A DNA stretch of 64,000 bases from Nocardioides aquaticus (GCF_018459925.1 NZ_CP075371.1:4340001-4404000); one strand, 5' to 3'; shown: positions 49,963 through 58,276, numbered from the stretch's first letter. Notes: generated from the sequence alone by a model not told the origin. A program made the numbers and translations.

Positions 49963-51131
49963 CGCGCGCCCTCGCTCTCGAAACCGGCGTGGTAGGCCGC
50001 GAAGCCCTCGCGCTGGACGCGCAGCTCCTCGGTCTCCTCGGCGTAGACGTGCTCGAACATCGCGCCCGGCTCCGGGTCCGGGAGCGCCTTGCAGCCCTCA
50101 CGCAGGTGGTGGCCGAGCTCGTCGGCCTCCTTCTTCAGGTCGGCCAGGAACGTCTCGTCGACCAGGCCGTTGCGCTTGAGGTACACCTCGACCCGGGCGA
50201 TCGGGTCCTTGAGCTTCCAGTGCTCGACGTCGTCGGAGAGCCGGTAGCGGGTCGGGTCGTCGGTCGTGGTGTGGGCGCCCATCCGGTAGGTGTAGGCCTC
50301 GACCAGGGTCGGGCCCTGGCCGTCGCGGGCGCGCTGGAGCGCCGCCTGCGTGACGGCGTACGTCGCGAGCACGTCGTTGCCGTCGACCCGGACGCCGGGG
50401 AAGCCGAAGCCGAGCGCGCGCTGGTAGAGCGGGATCCGGCTCTGCCGCTCGATCGGCTCCGAGATGGCCCACTGGTTGTTCTGGCAGAAGAACACCACGG
50501 GGGCGTTGTAGGAGGCGGCGAAGATGAAGGCCTCGTTCACGTCGCCCTGGGAGGACGCGCCGTCGCCGAAGTGCGCGACGACCGCCGCGTCGCGGTCGGG
50601 GTCGCCGGTGCCGACGACGCCGTCGCGCTGCATGCCCATCGCGTAGCCGGTGGCGTGCAGCGCCTGGGCGCCGATCACGATCGTGTAGAGCCCGAAGTGC
50701 TTCTCGGCGGGGTCCCAGGCGCCGTGGTCGACGCCGCGGAAGAGCCCGAGCAGGTCGAGCGGGTCGATCCCGCGGCACCAGGCGACGCCGTGCTCGCGGT
50801 AGGTCGGGAAGACGTGGTCCTGGGGGCGCAGGGCCCGCCCGGCGCCGATCTGCGCGGCCTCCTGGCCCAGCAGCTGGGCCCAGATGCCGAGCTCGCCGTG
50901 GCGCTGCAGCGCGGTGGCCTCGGTGTCGATCCGCCGGGTCAGCACCATGTCGCGGTAGAGGCCGCGCAGGTGGTCGGCGGAGAAGTCCAGGTCGAACTCC
51001 GGGTGGTGCACGCGCTCGCCCTCGGGCGTCAGCAGCTGCACCAGCTCGGGGCCGCCGTCGGTCTGCTGGGGCCCGAAGACCTCCACCAGGTCGGGCCCGA
51101 AGGACGGGTCGTGGGGTGGGGTCGGGCTCAC
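49959..51131 (-). CDS. bkdA: 2-oxo acid dehydrogenase E1 alpha subunit
   Basis: The protein has 390 residues. The thiamine diphosphate motif begins HFGDGASSQGDVNEAFIFAA and ends NN in VFFCQNNQWAIS. RMGAHTTTDDPTRYR is the conserved phosphorylation-loop region of E1alpha. GRALRPQDHVFPTYREHG is also typical. It is the first gene of the E1alpha-E1beta-E2 operon. Upstream, the inverted repeat at 51224-51246 could be the regulator site. Confidence 0.92.
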   Translation of the reverse strand: MSPTPPHDPSFGPDLVEVFGPQQTDGGPELVQLLTPEGERVHHPEFDLDFSADHLRGLYRDMVLTRRIDTEATALQRHGELGIWAQLLGQEAAQIGAGRALRPQDHVFPTYREHGVAWCRGIDPLDLLGLFRGVDHGAWDPAEKHFGLYTIVIGAQALHATGYAMGMQRDGVVGTGDPDRDAAVVAHFGDGASSQGDVNEAFIFAASYNAPVVFFCQNNQWAISEPIERQSRIPLYQRALGFGFPGVRVDGNDVLATYAVTQAALQRARDGQGPTLVEAYTYRMGAHTTTDDPTRYRLSDDVEHWKLKDPIARVEVYLKRNGLVDETFLADLKKEADELGHHLREGCKALPDPEPGAMFEHVYAEETEELRVQREGFAAYHAGFESEGAR

Positions 51132-51223
51132 GTCGGCTCCTCGCTCTCACCGGTGGACGGGGTCTCCGCCAGGCCGGTCCGGTCGCGGTGGGGCACGCGC
51201 CACGAGGGTGGGTGGCGCTGTGA

Positions 51224-51246
51224 CCCCGACCACAGTCAGGTCGGGG
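51224..51246. promoter_or_regulatory. Inverted repeat upstream of the dehydrogenase operon
   Basis: CCCCGACC (51224-51231) and GGTCGGGG (51239-51246) form a perfect 8-bp dyad with spacer ACAGTCA. It lies about 93 bases upstream of the E1alpha start and 86 bases upstream of the SRPBCC gene. It could be an operator or a simple G+C-rich hairpin. Confidence 0.4.
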
Positions 51247-51331
51247 CCAACGTACCGAACGCCTCGGTGCCGCCGCCAATCCCACCCCTGTCGGGGAGCG
51301 TCGCCGGGGACCGCCTCCCTACGGTGGGGCC

Positions 51332-51805
51332 ATGAGCACCCCCAGCGTCTCCTCCTCCACCGTGATCGAGGCCTCCCCGGCCCGGGTCTTCGCGATCCTG
51401 GCCGACCCGCGCCAGCACCAGCGCATCGACGGGTCCGGGACGCTGCGCGGCTCGGTGGAGGGCCCGGACACGCTGACCCTCGGCTCGACGTTCGGGATGG
51501 GGATGAAGCAGGGCGCGGCGTACCGGACGAAGAACACCGTGGTGGAGTTCGAGCAGGACCGGCTGATCGCCTGGAAGCACTTCGCGCCGCACCGCTGGCG
51601 CTACGAGCTCGAGCCCGTCGCCGGGGGCACCAAGGTGACCGAGACGTGGGACCTGTCCAGGGTGCCGGGGCCGATCCGGCTCGGGCTCAAGGTCACCGGG
51701 TTCCCCACGAAGGCGCGCCGCGGCATCGAGGGCACCCTGGTCAAGCTCGCGCACGCCGCCGAGGCCGACGAGAAGAACGCGACGGCCCAGGACGGCAAGG
51801 CCTGA
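51332..51805 (+). CDS. SRPBCC-family protein
   Basis: The protein has 157 residues. The N-terminus SSTVIEASPARVFAILADPR is the first strand and helix of the START/SRPBCC (polyketide cyclase 2-like) fold. RLIAWKHFAPHRWRYELEPV and GGTKVTETWDLS are mid-sheet strands, and IEGTLVKLAHAAEADE is the long C-terminal helix. These small cytosolic proteins bind hydrophobic ligands; the ligand here is unknown. It stands alone and divergent from the dehydrogenase operon. Confidence 0.88.
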   Translation: MSTPSVSSSTVIEASPARVFAILADPRQHQRIDGSGTLRGSVEGPDTLTLGSTFGMGMKQGAAYRTKNTVVEFEQDRLIAWKHFAPHRWRYELEPVAGGTKVTETWDLSRVPGPIRLGLKVTGFPTKARRGIEGTLVKLAHAAEADEKNATAQDGKA

Positions 51806-51835
51806 GCCGCGGGTCTCGGCCCAGAGAGTCTCGGC

Positions 51836-52255
51836 CTAGAGGGTCTCGGGCTGCTCCTCGGGCTCCTCGCCCCCCGGCAGCGTCCAGCCCTGCTGGTCGG
51901 CCACGAGGCGCACCTCGCGCACGAGGCGGGTGACGTCGCCCTCGAAGACCTCGAGGCGCTCGGCGAGGACGACGGCGTGGAACTCGTTGTCGTCGAAGCG
52001 GGCGATCACCACCGGGGTGCCGACCTCGCGGACCACCGGGCTCTCCTCGGGCGAGAGGTCGTCGCTGGTGTGCAGGCTGACCGGCACGCCCAGCTCCTCC
52101 GCGATCGCCTGCCACGCGTCCTGGTCGTCCGTCAGGTCGCAGAGCCCGCAGTGGTCGTCGGCCCCCTCGCCGGCCTCGGTGCCGCTGGGTGTCTGCTCGG
52201 CCTGCCCGCCGGCGGCGTGCTCGACGGCGATGAGCTCGAGGACCTGGGGCCTCAC
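51836..52255 (-). CDS. Hypothetical acidic protein with CGLC motif
   Basis: The protein has 139 residues and is strongly acidic (pEEPEEQPETL at the C-terminus). The pair DDHCGLCDLTDDQ resembles a redox or metal-binding CxxC motif. The remainder contains WQAIAEELGVPVSLHTSDDL, VVREVGTPVVIARFDDNEFH and LVREVRLVADQQGW, which look like a small alpha/beta domain. Its GTG overlaps the 4-alpha-glucanotransferase stop by 4 bases, so it is co-translated with malQ. I do not recognise it. Confidence 0.65.
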   Translation of the reverse strand: MRPQVLELIAVEHAAGGQAEQTPSGTEAGEGADDHCGLCDLTDDQDAWQAIAEELGVPVSLHTSDDLSPEESPVVREVGTPVVIARFDDNEFHAVVLAERLEVFEGDVTRLVREVRLVADQQGWTLPGGEEPEEQPETL

Positions 52256-54354
52256 GGGGCGTCCTGCTGGGTGCTGATCACCCGCGCCAGGCTACGGGCC
52301 CGGGTCGAGGTCAGCACGTCCTCGAGCGAGATCGGTCGCTCGTCGGGGCCGGACAGCGGGACGCGCCAGTTGGCGTACTCGTCGCTCGTGCCGGGCTGGT
52401 TCTGCGTACGCCGGTCGCCGACCGCGTCGGTGAGCGCGACGTTGCGCAGCCGGCTGGGCGTCAGGGTCAGGTAGGCGTGCAGGGCCTCGACCACCTGCTC
52501 CACCCCGGCCCCCTCGGCCAGGCCGGTCTGGCGGCGCACCTCGGACAGCCAGGTCGCCCGCTCCGCCTCGTCGGCCGCGCGCTCCTCGGCAGCCGGACGC
52601 GTCAGCAGGTCGAGACGCTCGCGCAGGTCGACGTGGGACCCGGTGAGGTAGCCGGCGCTGGGCGGCAGGTCGTGGGTGGTGACCGAGGCCAGGCACAGCT
52701 CGCGCCACTCCTGGGCCGGCAGCGGGTCGCCGTCCTCGTCGCGCTCGAACCACAGGATCGAGGTGCCGAGCACGCCGCGCTCGAGCAGGTAGGCGCGGGC
52801 GGAGTCCTCGACGACGCCGAGGTCCTCCCCCACCACCACGGCACCGGCGCGCTGGGCCTCGAGGCAGAGCACGCCGATGATGGCGGCGTGGTCGTAGCGG
52901 ACGTAGGTGCCGTCGGCCGGCGACCCGCCCTCCGGCACCCACCACAGCCGGAACAGCCCGATCACGTGGTCGATGCGGACCCCGCCGGCGTGGCGCAGCA
53001 GGGCGGCGACCATCTCGCGGAACGGCTCGTAGCCGGTGGCCTCGAGCCCGGTCGGGGTCCACGGCGGCTGGCCCCAGTCCTGGCCGCGCTGGTTGAAGGC
53101 GTCCGGCGGCGCGCCGACGCGCACGCCCTCGGCGTACGCCTCCCGCAGCCGCCAGGCGTCCGCGCCGCCGGGGTGCACGCCGACGGCGAGGTCGTGCATC
53201 GTCCCCAGCGCCATCCCGGCGCCGGTGGCCGCGCCCTGGGCGGTGGCCAGCTGCTCGTCGAGCACCCACTGGAGCCACACCTCGAAGGCGACCTCGTCGG
53301 CCAGCTCCTCGCGGGCTGCGGCGACGGCCGGGCCGTGCGCGTCCTGCAGGTCCGTGGGCCACTGCCGGAAGTCGGGGCCGTGCTCGGCGGCCAGCGCGCG
53401 CCAGGTGGCGAGCTCGGTCAGCGACGCCCCCTCCCGCGCGACGAACGCCTCGAGCGCGAGCCGCCGCCCGGGCGTCAGGCCGGCGTCGTGGACCACCCGG
53501 AGCGCCCGGCGCTTGGCGGTCCAGGAGGTGTCGCGGTCGATGGCGTCGAGGTCGTCCAGCGCGGTGTGGACGTCGGCGGCGAGCCCGTCGACCACCGCAC
53601 GGTCCTCGGCGGGGAGGTCGGCGTACTCCGGGACCCGCTCGACGCGCAGGTAGAGCGGGTTCGGGAAGCGGCGGGTGGTGGGGAGGTACGGCGAGGGCTC
53701 CAGCGGGGCGACCGGCTCGGCCGCGTGCAGCGGGTTGACCAGCACGTAGTCGGCACCGAGGCCGGCCGACCACACCGCGAGGTCGGCCAGGTCGGCGAGG
53801 TCTCCCACGCCCCACGACTGCCGCGACCGGACGCTGTAGAGCTGGGTGGCGAACCCCCACCCGTGGCGCTCCCCCAGGCTCGGCGGGAGGCCGAGGACCG
53901 GCGGGGTGACGACGACCCGGCAGCGGGCGTCGCCGGTGACGAGCTCGTGGTAGCCGAGCGGGAGGTCGTCGGGCAGCCGGACGGACCGGCGTACGACGGC
54001 CGCGCCGTCCACCTCCCGCGTGCCCCCGGGCCGCGGGGTCGCGAGGTCGCGGCTGCTGCCGTCCTCGAGGTCGAGCCGTAGCGCGGGCGGCTCCTCGCCG
54101 TCGGGCGTGTGCAGGTCGACCGCCACGGCCTCCCCGGCGACGGTGACGACCGCCGGCGGCAGCACCCGCCGCCACGGCGCGGCCTCCTGCTCGACCAGCG
54201 CCGCCTCGGGATCCGCGACGTCGACCCCCATCGCGGTCAGGACGCGGACGATGGTGGTCTCGGGCACGTCCACGGGCTGGTCCTGCCAGTCCTCGTAGGC
54301 GGTGTCGACGCCGTAGACCGTGGCGAGCCGGGCGAGCGCGGGAGGCAGGGGCAC
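52252..54354 (-). CDS. malQ: 4-alpha-glucanotransferase (GH77)
   Basis: The protein has 700 residues from the GTG at 54354. An N-terminal domain of about 140 residues, typical of the actinobacterial long form, precedes the GH77 barrel. Catalytic residues are visible: the nucleophile Asp in GGVRIDHVIGLFRLWWVP, the acid/base Glu in VVVGEDLGVVE, and the stabilising Asp in SVTTHDLPPSAGYL. WGVGDLADLADLAVWSAGLG is a conserved barrel strand. It transfers maltodextrin segments in glycogen or maltose metabolism. The longer frame from 54474 would run through the palindrome at 54399 and is unlikely. Confidence 0.94.
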   Translation of the reverse strand: MPLPPALARLATVYGVDTAYEDWQDQPVDVPETTIVRVLTAMGVDVADPEAALVEQEAAPWRRVLPPAVVTVAGEAVAVDLHTPDGEEPPALRLDLEDGSSRDLATPRPGGTREVDGAAVVRRSVRLPDDLPLGYHELVTGDARCRVVVTPPVLGLPPSLGERHGWGFATQLYSVRSRQSWGVGDLADLADLAVWSAGLGADYVLVNPLHAAEPVAPLEPSPYLPTTRRFPNPLYLRVERVPEYADLPAEDRAVVDGLAADVHTALDDLDAIDRDTSWTAKRRALRVVHDAGLTPGRRLALEAFVAREGASLTELATWRALAAEHGPDFRQWPTDLQDAHGPAVAAAREELADEVAFEVWLQWVLDEQLATAQGAATGAGMALGTMHDLAVGVHPGGADAWRLREAYAEGVRVGAPPDAFNQRGQDWGQPPWTPTGLEATGYEPFREMVAALLRHAGGVRIDHVIGLFRLWWVPEGGSPADGTYVRYDHAAIIGVLCLEAQRAGAVVVGEDLGVVEDSARAYLLERGVLGTSILWFERDEDGDPLPAQEWRELCLASVTTHDLPPSAGYLTGSHVDLRERLDLLTRPAAEERAADEAERATWLSEVRRQTGLAEGAGVEQVVEALHAYLTLTPSRLRNVALTDAVGDRRTQNQPGTSDEYANWRVPLSGPDERPISLEDVLTSTRARSLARVISTQQDAP

Positions 54355-54398
54355 CCGAAGATCGTAGGTGCGCGGACCGGGTGACCGCGCTCCCCGGT

Positions 54399-54443
54399 CG
54401 ACGTGTCGTTTCCGTCCACCTGGTGCATGCAACCGACCCATCG
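54399..54443. repeat. 45-bp degenerate palindrome with ACCTGGTGC core, between divergent genes
   Basis: The core CCACCTGGTGCATGCA is conserved with the element at 43890, and the full 45 bases align without gaps. The arms pair only weakly (GTCGTT with AACCGAC, plus outer GGTCGA at 54396 with TCGACC at 54441). It lies between the divergent malQ and DUF559 genes, so it cannot be an ordinary terminator. It is about 66 bases upstream of the DUF559 start. Confidence 0.6.
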
Positions 54444-54510
54444 ACCAGCTCCTCCACAGGTGTGGCCAGGACACCGGCCGGCGGGGGCGGCCCCCGACGA
54501 GGCTGGAGCC

Positions 54511-55467
54511 ATGGCTGCACCCACCCCGGTCGACCGAGGACCCGGCTCGGACGACCTCCGCGTCCTGGTCCGGGCCCAGGACGGGGTCGTCTCACGCCCC
54601 CAGCTGCTGTCTGCAGGACTGCGGGACCACGACATCGCCCGGATGCTGCGCCGGCGCGAGCTGGCGCCGGTCCACCTGGGCGTCTACGTCACGCACACCG
54701 GGCCGTTGACGTGGCAGCAGCGGGCCTGGGCCGCCGTGCTGGCCCACCACCCCGCCTGGCTGACCCGGGAGTCCGCCCTGCCCGACCCTCCACAGGACGG
54801 GGTGATCCACGTGGCCGTCGCTCCAGGGCGGAAGGTGCGTCCGGTGCCTGGTGTCGTGGCCCATCGCACGGCCCGTGTGCACCACCGTGTCGCCCCGATG
54901 TCCACCCTGCCGAGGCTGCGGCTGGAGGAGGCCGTGGTCGAGGTGGCTGCAGCGGCACGGGACCCGTACGACGCCTTCGCCGCTTTCGCCCGCCTCTGCC
55001 ACACCAGGCGAAGTCACCCGCAGGCGATCGCCGAGGCGCTCCGGAGGCGACGCGGTGTCCCGGCCGGCTCCTTGCTGCTGGAGATGCTCGCGGACCTGGC
55101 CGAGGGTGCCTGCTCGGTGCTCGAGCGGGAGTACCTCGTCCGGGTCGAGCGTGCGCACGGGCTGCCGGCGCCGGCCCGGCAGCTCCGGGTCCGTACCGCC
55201 GGCGGCGTCGTGTACCGGGACGCCGACCACCTCGCGTACGGCGTGGTCGTGGAGCTCGACGGGAGGCTCTTCCACGACTCCCCCCACCGCCGGGCCGAGG
55301 ACCTCGACCGGGACCTCGACACCGTCGCCGAGGCTGGGGGCGTGACGCTGCGGATCGGATGGCGCCAGGTGACCCGCGATGCCTGCCGCACCGCGCACCG
55401 GATCGGTCGGGTCCTGCAGCGGCACGGGTGGGAGGGAACGGTGGGCCGGTGCCCGGGATGCCCCTGA
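54511..55467 (+). CDS. AbiEi-like winged-helix + DUF559 nuclease-domain protein, paralogue 2
   Basis: The protein has 318 residues from the ATG at 54511; the upstream ATG at 54403 is inside the palindrome and I reject it. The N-terminal domain is VRAQDGVVSRPQLLSAGLRD followed by LAPVHLGVYVTHTGPLTWQQ. The C-terminal nuclease-like part is CSVLEREYLVRVERAHGLPA, GVVYRDADHLAYG, VVVELDGRLFHDSPH and LRIGWRQV. It ends with RCPGCP. Motif residues match paralogues 1 and 3. It lies between the palindromes at 54399 and 55485 and stops 17 bases before the second. Function is unknown. Confidence 0.82.
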   Translation: MAAPTPVDRGPGSDDLRVLVRAQDGVVSRPQLLSAGLRDHDIARMLRRRELAPVHLGVYVTHTGPLTWQQRAWAAVLAHHPAWLTRESALPDPPQDGVIHVAVAPGRKVRPVPGVVAHRTARVHHRVAPMSTLPRLRLEEAVVEVAAAARDPYDAFAAFARLCHTRRSHPQAIAEALRRRRGVPAGSLLLEMLADLAEGACSVLEREYLVRVERAHGLPAPARQLRVRTAGGVVYRDADHLAYGVVVELDGRLFHDSPHRRAEDLDRDLDTVAEAGGVTLRIGWRQVTRDACRTAHRIGRVLQRHGWEGTVGRCPGCP

Positions 55468-55484
55468 CCTGGGTCGCCGCCCAT

Positions 55485-55533
55485 GTCGGTGGGTGGATCG
55501 TCTCTACCTGGTGCGTGCGATCTACCCGTCGAC
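55485..55533. terminator. Imperfect palindrome with ACCTGGTGC core, downstream of DUF559 paralogue 2
   Basis: GGGTGGATCG (55491-55500) pairs with CGATCTACCC (55518-55527) with one mismatch, and outer GTCG (55485) pairs with CGAC (55530). The core TACCTGGTGCGTGC aligns with those at 43890 and 54399 over 45 bases. It lies between converging genes (stops at 55467 and 55538), so it could be a bidirectional terminator. Confidence 0.6.
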
Positions 55534-55537
55534 CGCG

Positions 55538-56452
55538 CTAGTGCACCTCGCCCAGGTCCTCGTGCGCGCGGTGGGAGGCCGGCTCGAGCTGGAAGGTGGC
55601 GTGCCGGACCGCGAAGTGGTCGCCCACGCAGCGGCACAGCTCGTCGAGGATCGGGCCCACGCCCCGCTCGGCCAGCGCCTCGTCGGTCACCGTCACGTGG
55701 GCCGACAGGCTGGGGAGGCCGCTGGTGATGGTCCAGGCGTGCAGGTCGTGGACGTCGACCACGCCGGGCACGTGGCGCACGTGGTGCTCCACGGCGTCGA
55801 GGTCGAGGCCCTTCGGCGCGATCTCGAGCAGCACGGCGCCGGCGTCGCGCAGCAGCAGGACCGCGCGCGGCAGGATCAGCGCGGCGATCAGCAGGGAGGC
55901 GACCGGGTCGGCCTCCTGCCAGCCGGTGGCCAGGATGACCAGCGCCGCGGCCACCGCCAGGAAGGACCCGACGAGGTCGCCGAACACCTCCGCGGCGGCC
56001 CCGCGCAGGTTGATCGACCCGGTGTCGGAGCGCTGCAGGATGGTCAGCGAGACGCCGTTGGCGACCAGCCCGACCAGCGCGAAGCCGAGCATCGGCAGCG
56101 CGTCGACGTCCGGGGCGTCACCCAGGCGGCTCAGCCCCGACCAGGCGATGAAGGCGCAGACGCCCAGCAGCACCACGGCGTTCGCGACGGCGGCCAGGAC
56201 CTCGGCGCGGTGCAGACCGAAGGTGGAGCGACGCCCCCCGCCGAGACCGGCGACGTACGACGCCCCGAGCGCGAGCACGACCGCCCCGGCGTCGGTGGCC
56301 ATGTGCCCGGCGTCGGCCAGCAGCGCCAGTGACCCGGTGACCACGGCGCCGACCACCTCGACGACCAGCACCGTGACGGTGACCAGCAGCGCCCACCGCA
56401 GCTTGGAACGGTCGGCGGCGCGCCCGGCGGCGTGCCCGTGGTCGTGGCCCAT
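55538..56452 (-). CDS. Cation diffusion facilitator (CDF) transporter, ZitB/CzcD-like
   Basis: The protein has 304 residues with six spans. A His-rich N-terminus (MGHDHGHAAG) is typical of Zn2+ exporters. ALLADAGHMATDAGAVVLAL carries the HxxxD site in TM2. The TM5 site reads AAAEVFGDLVGSFLAVAA, with Glu in the usual His position before GD. The C-terminal cytoplasmic domain (VVDVHDLHAWTITSGLPSLS, AHVTVTDEAL) is the CDF dimerisation fold. It should export Zn2+, Co2+ or similar ions in exchange for protons. It lies between the two DUF559 paralogues. Confidence 0.93.
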   Translation of the reverse strand: MGHDHGHAAGRAADRSKLRWALLVTVTVLVVEVVGAVVTGSLALLADAGHMATDAGAVVLALGASYVAGLGGGRRSTFGLHRAEVLAAVANAVVLLGVCAFIAWSGLSRLGDAPDVDALPMLGFALVGLVANGVSLTILQRSDTGSINLRGAAAEVFGDLVGSFLAVAAALVILATGWQEADPVASLLIAALILPRAVLLLRDAGAVLLEIAPKGLDLDAVEHHVRHVPGVVDVHDLHAWTITSGLPSLSAHVTVTDEALAERGVGPILDELCRCVGDHFAVRHATFQLEPASHRAHEDLGEVH

Positions 56453-56547
56453 GTCAGCAGCCTAGGAGCGACCGGCACCTCCGGCGTGGTGACGTTGTCC
56501 ACAGGTCGCCGGCGCAGCACCCGCACCAACGCGGCTCCCGCGCCACG

Positions 56548-57516
56548 ATGACGTGCATGACCGGGATGGACGAGGAGGGGCTCGCCCATCTGCTCCGCTG
56601 GGTGCAGGACGGGGTCGTGTCCCGCCGCCAGCTGTTCGACCTGGGCGCCGAGCCCCATGACCTGCGGCGGTGGCTCAGGCGCGGGCGCTTCACGCCGGTC
56701 CACCCCGGGGTCTACGTCGAGCACAACGGCCCGACCACCTGGGACCAGCGCGCCTGGGCGGCGGTCCTGCTCCACGAGCCGTGCGCCCTGACGCGGGAGT
56801 CGGCCCTGCCCCGACCACCGGACCGGGCGCCGGTCCAGGTCGCCATCGGGCTCCGCCGCAGCGTGCGCGCCGTGCCCGGGGTGGTGGCCCACCGCACCGC
56901 ACACTGGGAGGACCGCGTCCGGCCGGGGTCGTGCCCTCCTCGCCTGCGCATCGAGGAGGCAGCGGTCGAGGCCGCCCTCCACGAACCGGACCCGGGCCGT
57001 GCGTACCGGCTGCTGGCCGAGGCGACGTGGTCCCGGCAGACCGATGCGAGGACGATCGCGGCCACGCTGGGCCGGCGCCGTGGCGGGGCCAACCACGCGC
57101 TGCTGGCGGGCATGCTCGACGACCTCGCGCTCGGAGCGTGCTCGGTGCTGGAGCGCGAGTACCTGCACCGCGTCGAGCGGGCGCACGGTCTCCCCTGCGC
57201 CGAGCGGCAGGTGGGGGCGACGGCCGTGGGACGCGTGCAGCGTGACGTCGAGTACCGGCGGTTCGCCGTCGTCGTGGAGCTGGACGGGCGGGCGTTCCAC
57301 GAGTCGCCGCAGGCGTTCGACCAGGACCTCGGCCGCGACCTGGCCACAGCGGCGCTCCGCCACGGCTCGGACCGCGTCACGCTCCGGGTGGGGTGGGGCC
57401 AGGTGCTGCGCGACGCCTGCAGCACGGCGGGTCACGTCGGCGACGTCCTGCGGTCCAGGGGCTGGGAGGGGACCCTGCGGCGCTGCCCGCAGTGCCCGCG
57501 GCCCGTCGGGTCGTGA
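56548..57516 (+). CDS. AbiEi-like winged-helix + DUF559 nuclease-domain protein, paralogue 3
   Basis: The protein has 322 residues; ATGs at 56557 and 56566 are alternative starts. The N-terminal domain is LRWVQDGVVSRRQLFDLG then FTPVHPGVYVEHNGPTTWDQ. The C-terminal part is CSVLEREYLHRVERAHGLPC, RDVEYRRFAVVVELDGRAFH and TLRVGWGQVLRDAC. It ends RRCPQCPRP. Its TGA stop (57514-57516) is inside the left arm of the perfect palindrome at 57510-57548, as in paralogue 1. No matching long palindrome is visible upstream. Confidence 0.82.
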   Translation: MTCMTGMDEEGLAHLLRWVQDGVVSRRQLFDLGAEPHDLRRWLRRGRFTPVHPGVYVEHNGPTTWDQRAWAAVLLHEPCALTRESALPRPPDRAPVQVAIGLRRSVRAVPGVVAHRTAHWEDRVRPGSCPPRLRIEEAAVEAALHEPDPGRAYRLLAEATWSRQTDARTIAATLGRRRGGANHALLAGMLDDLALGACSVLEREYLHRVERAHGLPCAERQVGATAVGRVQRDVEYRRFAVVVELDGRAFHESPQAFDQDLGRDLATAALRHGSDRVTLRVGWGQVLRDACSTAGHVGDVLRSRGWEGTLRRCPQCPRPVGS

Positions 57517-57548
57517 TCTGGTGCCACCTACTGGCACCAGATCACGAC
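57510..57548. terminator. Perfect 17-bp-stem palindrome after DUF559 paralogue 3
   Basis: GTCGTGATCTGGTGCCA (57510-57526) pairs exactly with 57532-57548 around loop CCTAC. It lies between converging genes and contains the stop codon of the DUF559 gene. Bidirectional termination is likely. The inner GGTGCCACCTACTGGCACC echoes the core of the other elements but does not contain ACCTGGTGC. Confidence 0.75.
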
Positions 57549-57555
57549 CTGACGT

Positions 57556-58275
57556 CTAGCGCGGCGTGAGCTTCTTCTCCTTGGCCTCCCAGACCAGCTC
57601 GCCCTGGTCACCCGCGAGGGCGTCGAGGATCGCGGTGACGACCTCGTCGGAGGCGACCGGCTCGGGGAGGCGCGGCGGCTCACCGGCCAGCGCGCGCTGG
57701 TCGAGGCCGGTGTCGAGGTGCGGGGGGCGGACGTCGACGACGCGGAAGGCGCGGCGCTGCTCCTTGCGCAGCACCCCGAGCCACGTCGACAGCGCGGACT
57801 TCGCCGCGGAGTAGTCGGCCATCCCGACCGTGGGGAGGTCGGCGAGGATCGCGGAGAGGACGACGGCGGTGCCGTGCTCGGACTCCGTCAGCGCGGGCGC
57901 GGCGGCGCGGACCAGCGCCATCGGCGCCTGCACGTTGACCGCGAAGAGCTCCTCGGTGACGGCGGCGTCCAGGTCGACCGCCTTGCCGAAACCGGCCGCA
58001 CCGACGGTGACCACCAGCAGGTCGAGGCCGCCGAGCTCGGCGACCGCGGCGTCGACGGCACGGCGCACCGAGTCCGCGTCGACCGCGTCGAGCACCTGCG
58101 GGGTCGTGCCGGTCCTCTCGCCGAGGGCGGCGAGCCGCTCCTCGTCCCGGCCGGCGGGCACGACGCGGGCGCCGCGCTCGACCAGCGCGTCGACCAGCTT
58201 GCCGCCGATCACGCCGGTCGCACCGGCGACCAGCACCCGGGCCCCGTCGATCTGCATTCCGTCGCGGTCGGCCAT
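57556..58275 (-). CDS. SDR-family oxidoreductase
   Basis: The protein has 239 residues. VLVAGATGVIGGKLVDALVE is the nucleotide-binding loop, and VVTVGAAGFGKA replaces the usual NNAG (here TVGAAG). The catalytic YSAAKSALSTWLG motif is present, with Ser in VVLSAILADLPT. The loss of NNAG may mark a divergent member. It starts 1 base after the stop of the glutathionyl-hydroquinone-reductase-type gene and is co-transcribed with it. Substrate unknown. Confidence 0.88.
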   Translation of the reverse strand: MADRDGMQIDGARVLVAGATGVIGGKLVDALVERGARVVPAGRDEERLAALGERTGTTPQVLDAVDADSVRRAVDAAVAELGGLDLLVVTVGAAGFGKAVDLDAAVTEELFAVNVQAPMALVRAAAPALTESEHGTAVVLSAILADLPTVGMADYSAAKSALSTWLGVLRKEQRRAFRVVDVRPPHLDTGLDQRALAGEPPRLPEPVASDEVVTAILDALAGDQGELVWEAKEKKLTPR

Positions 58276-58276
58276 G

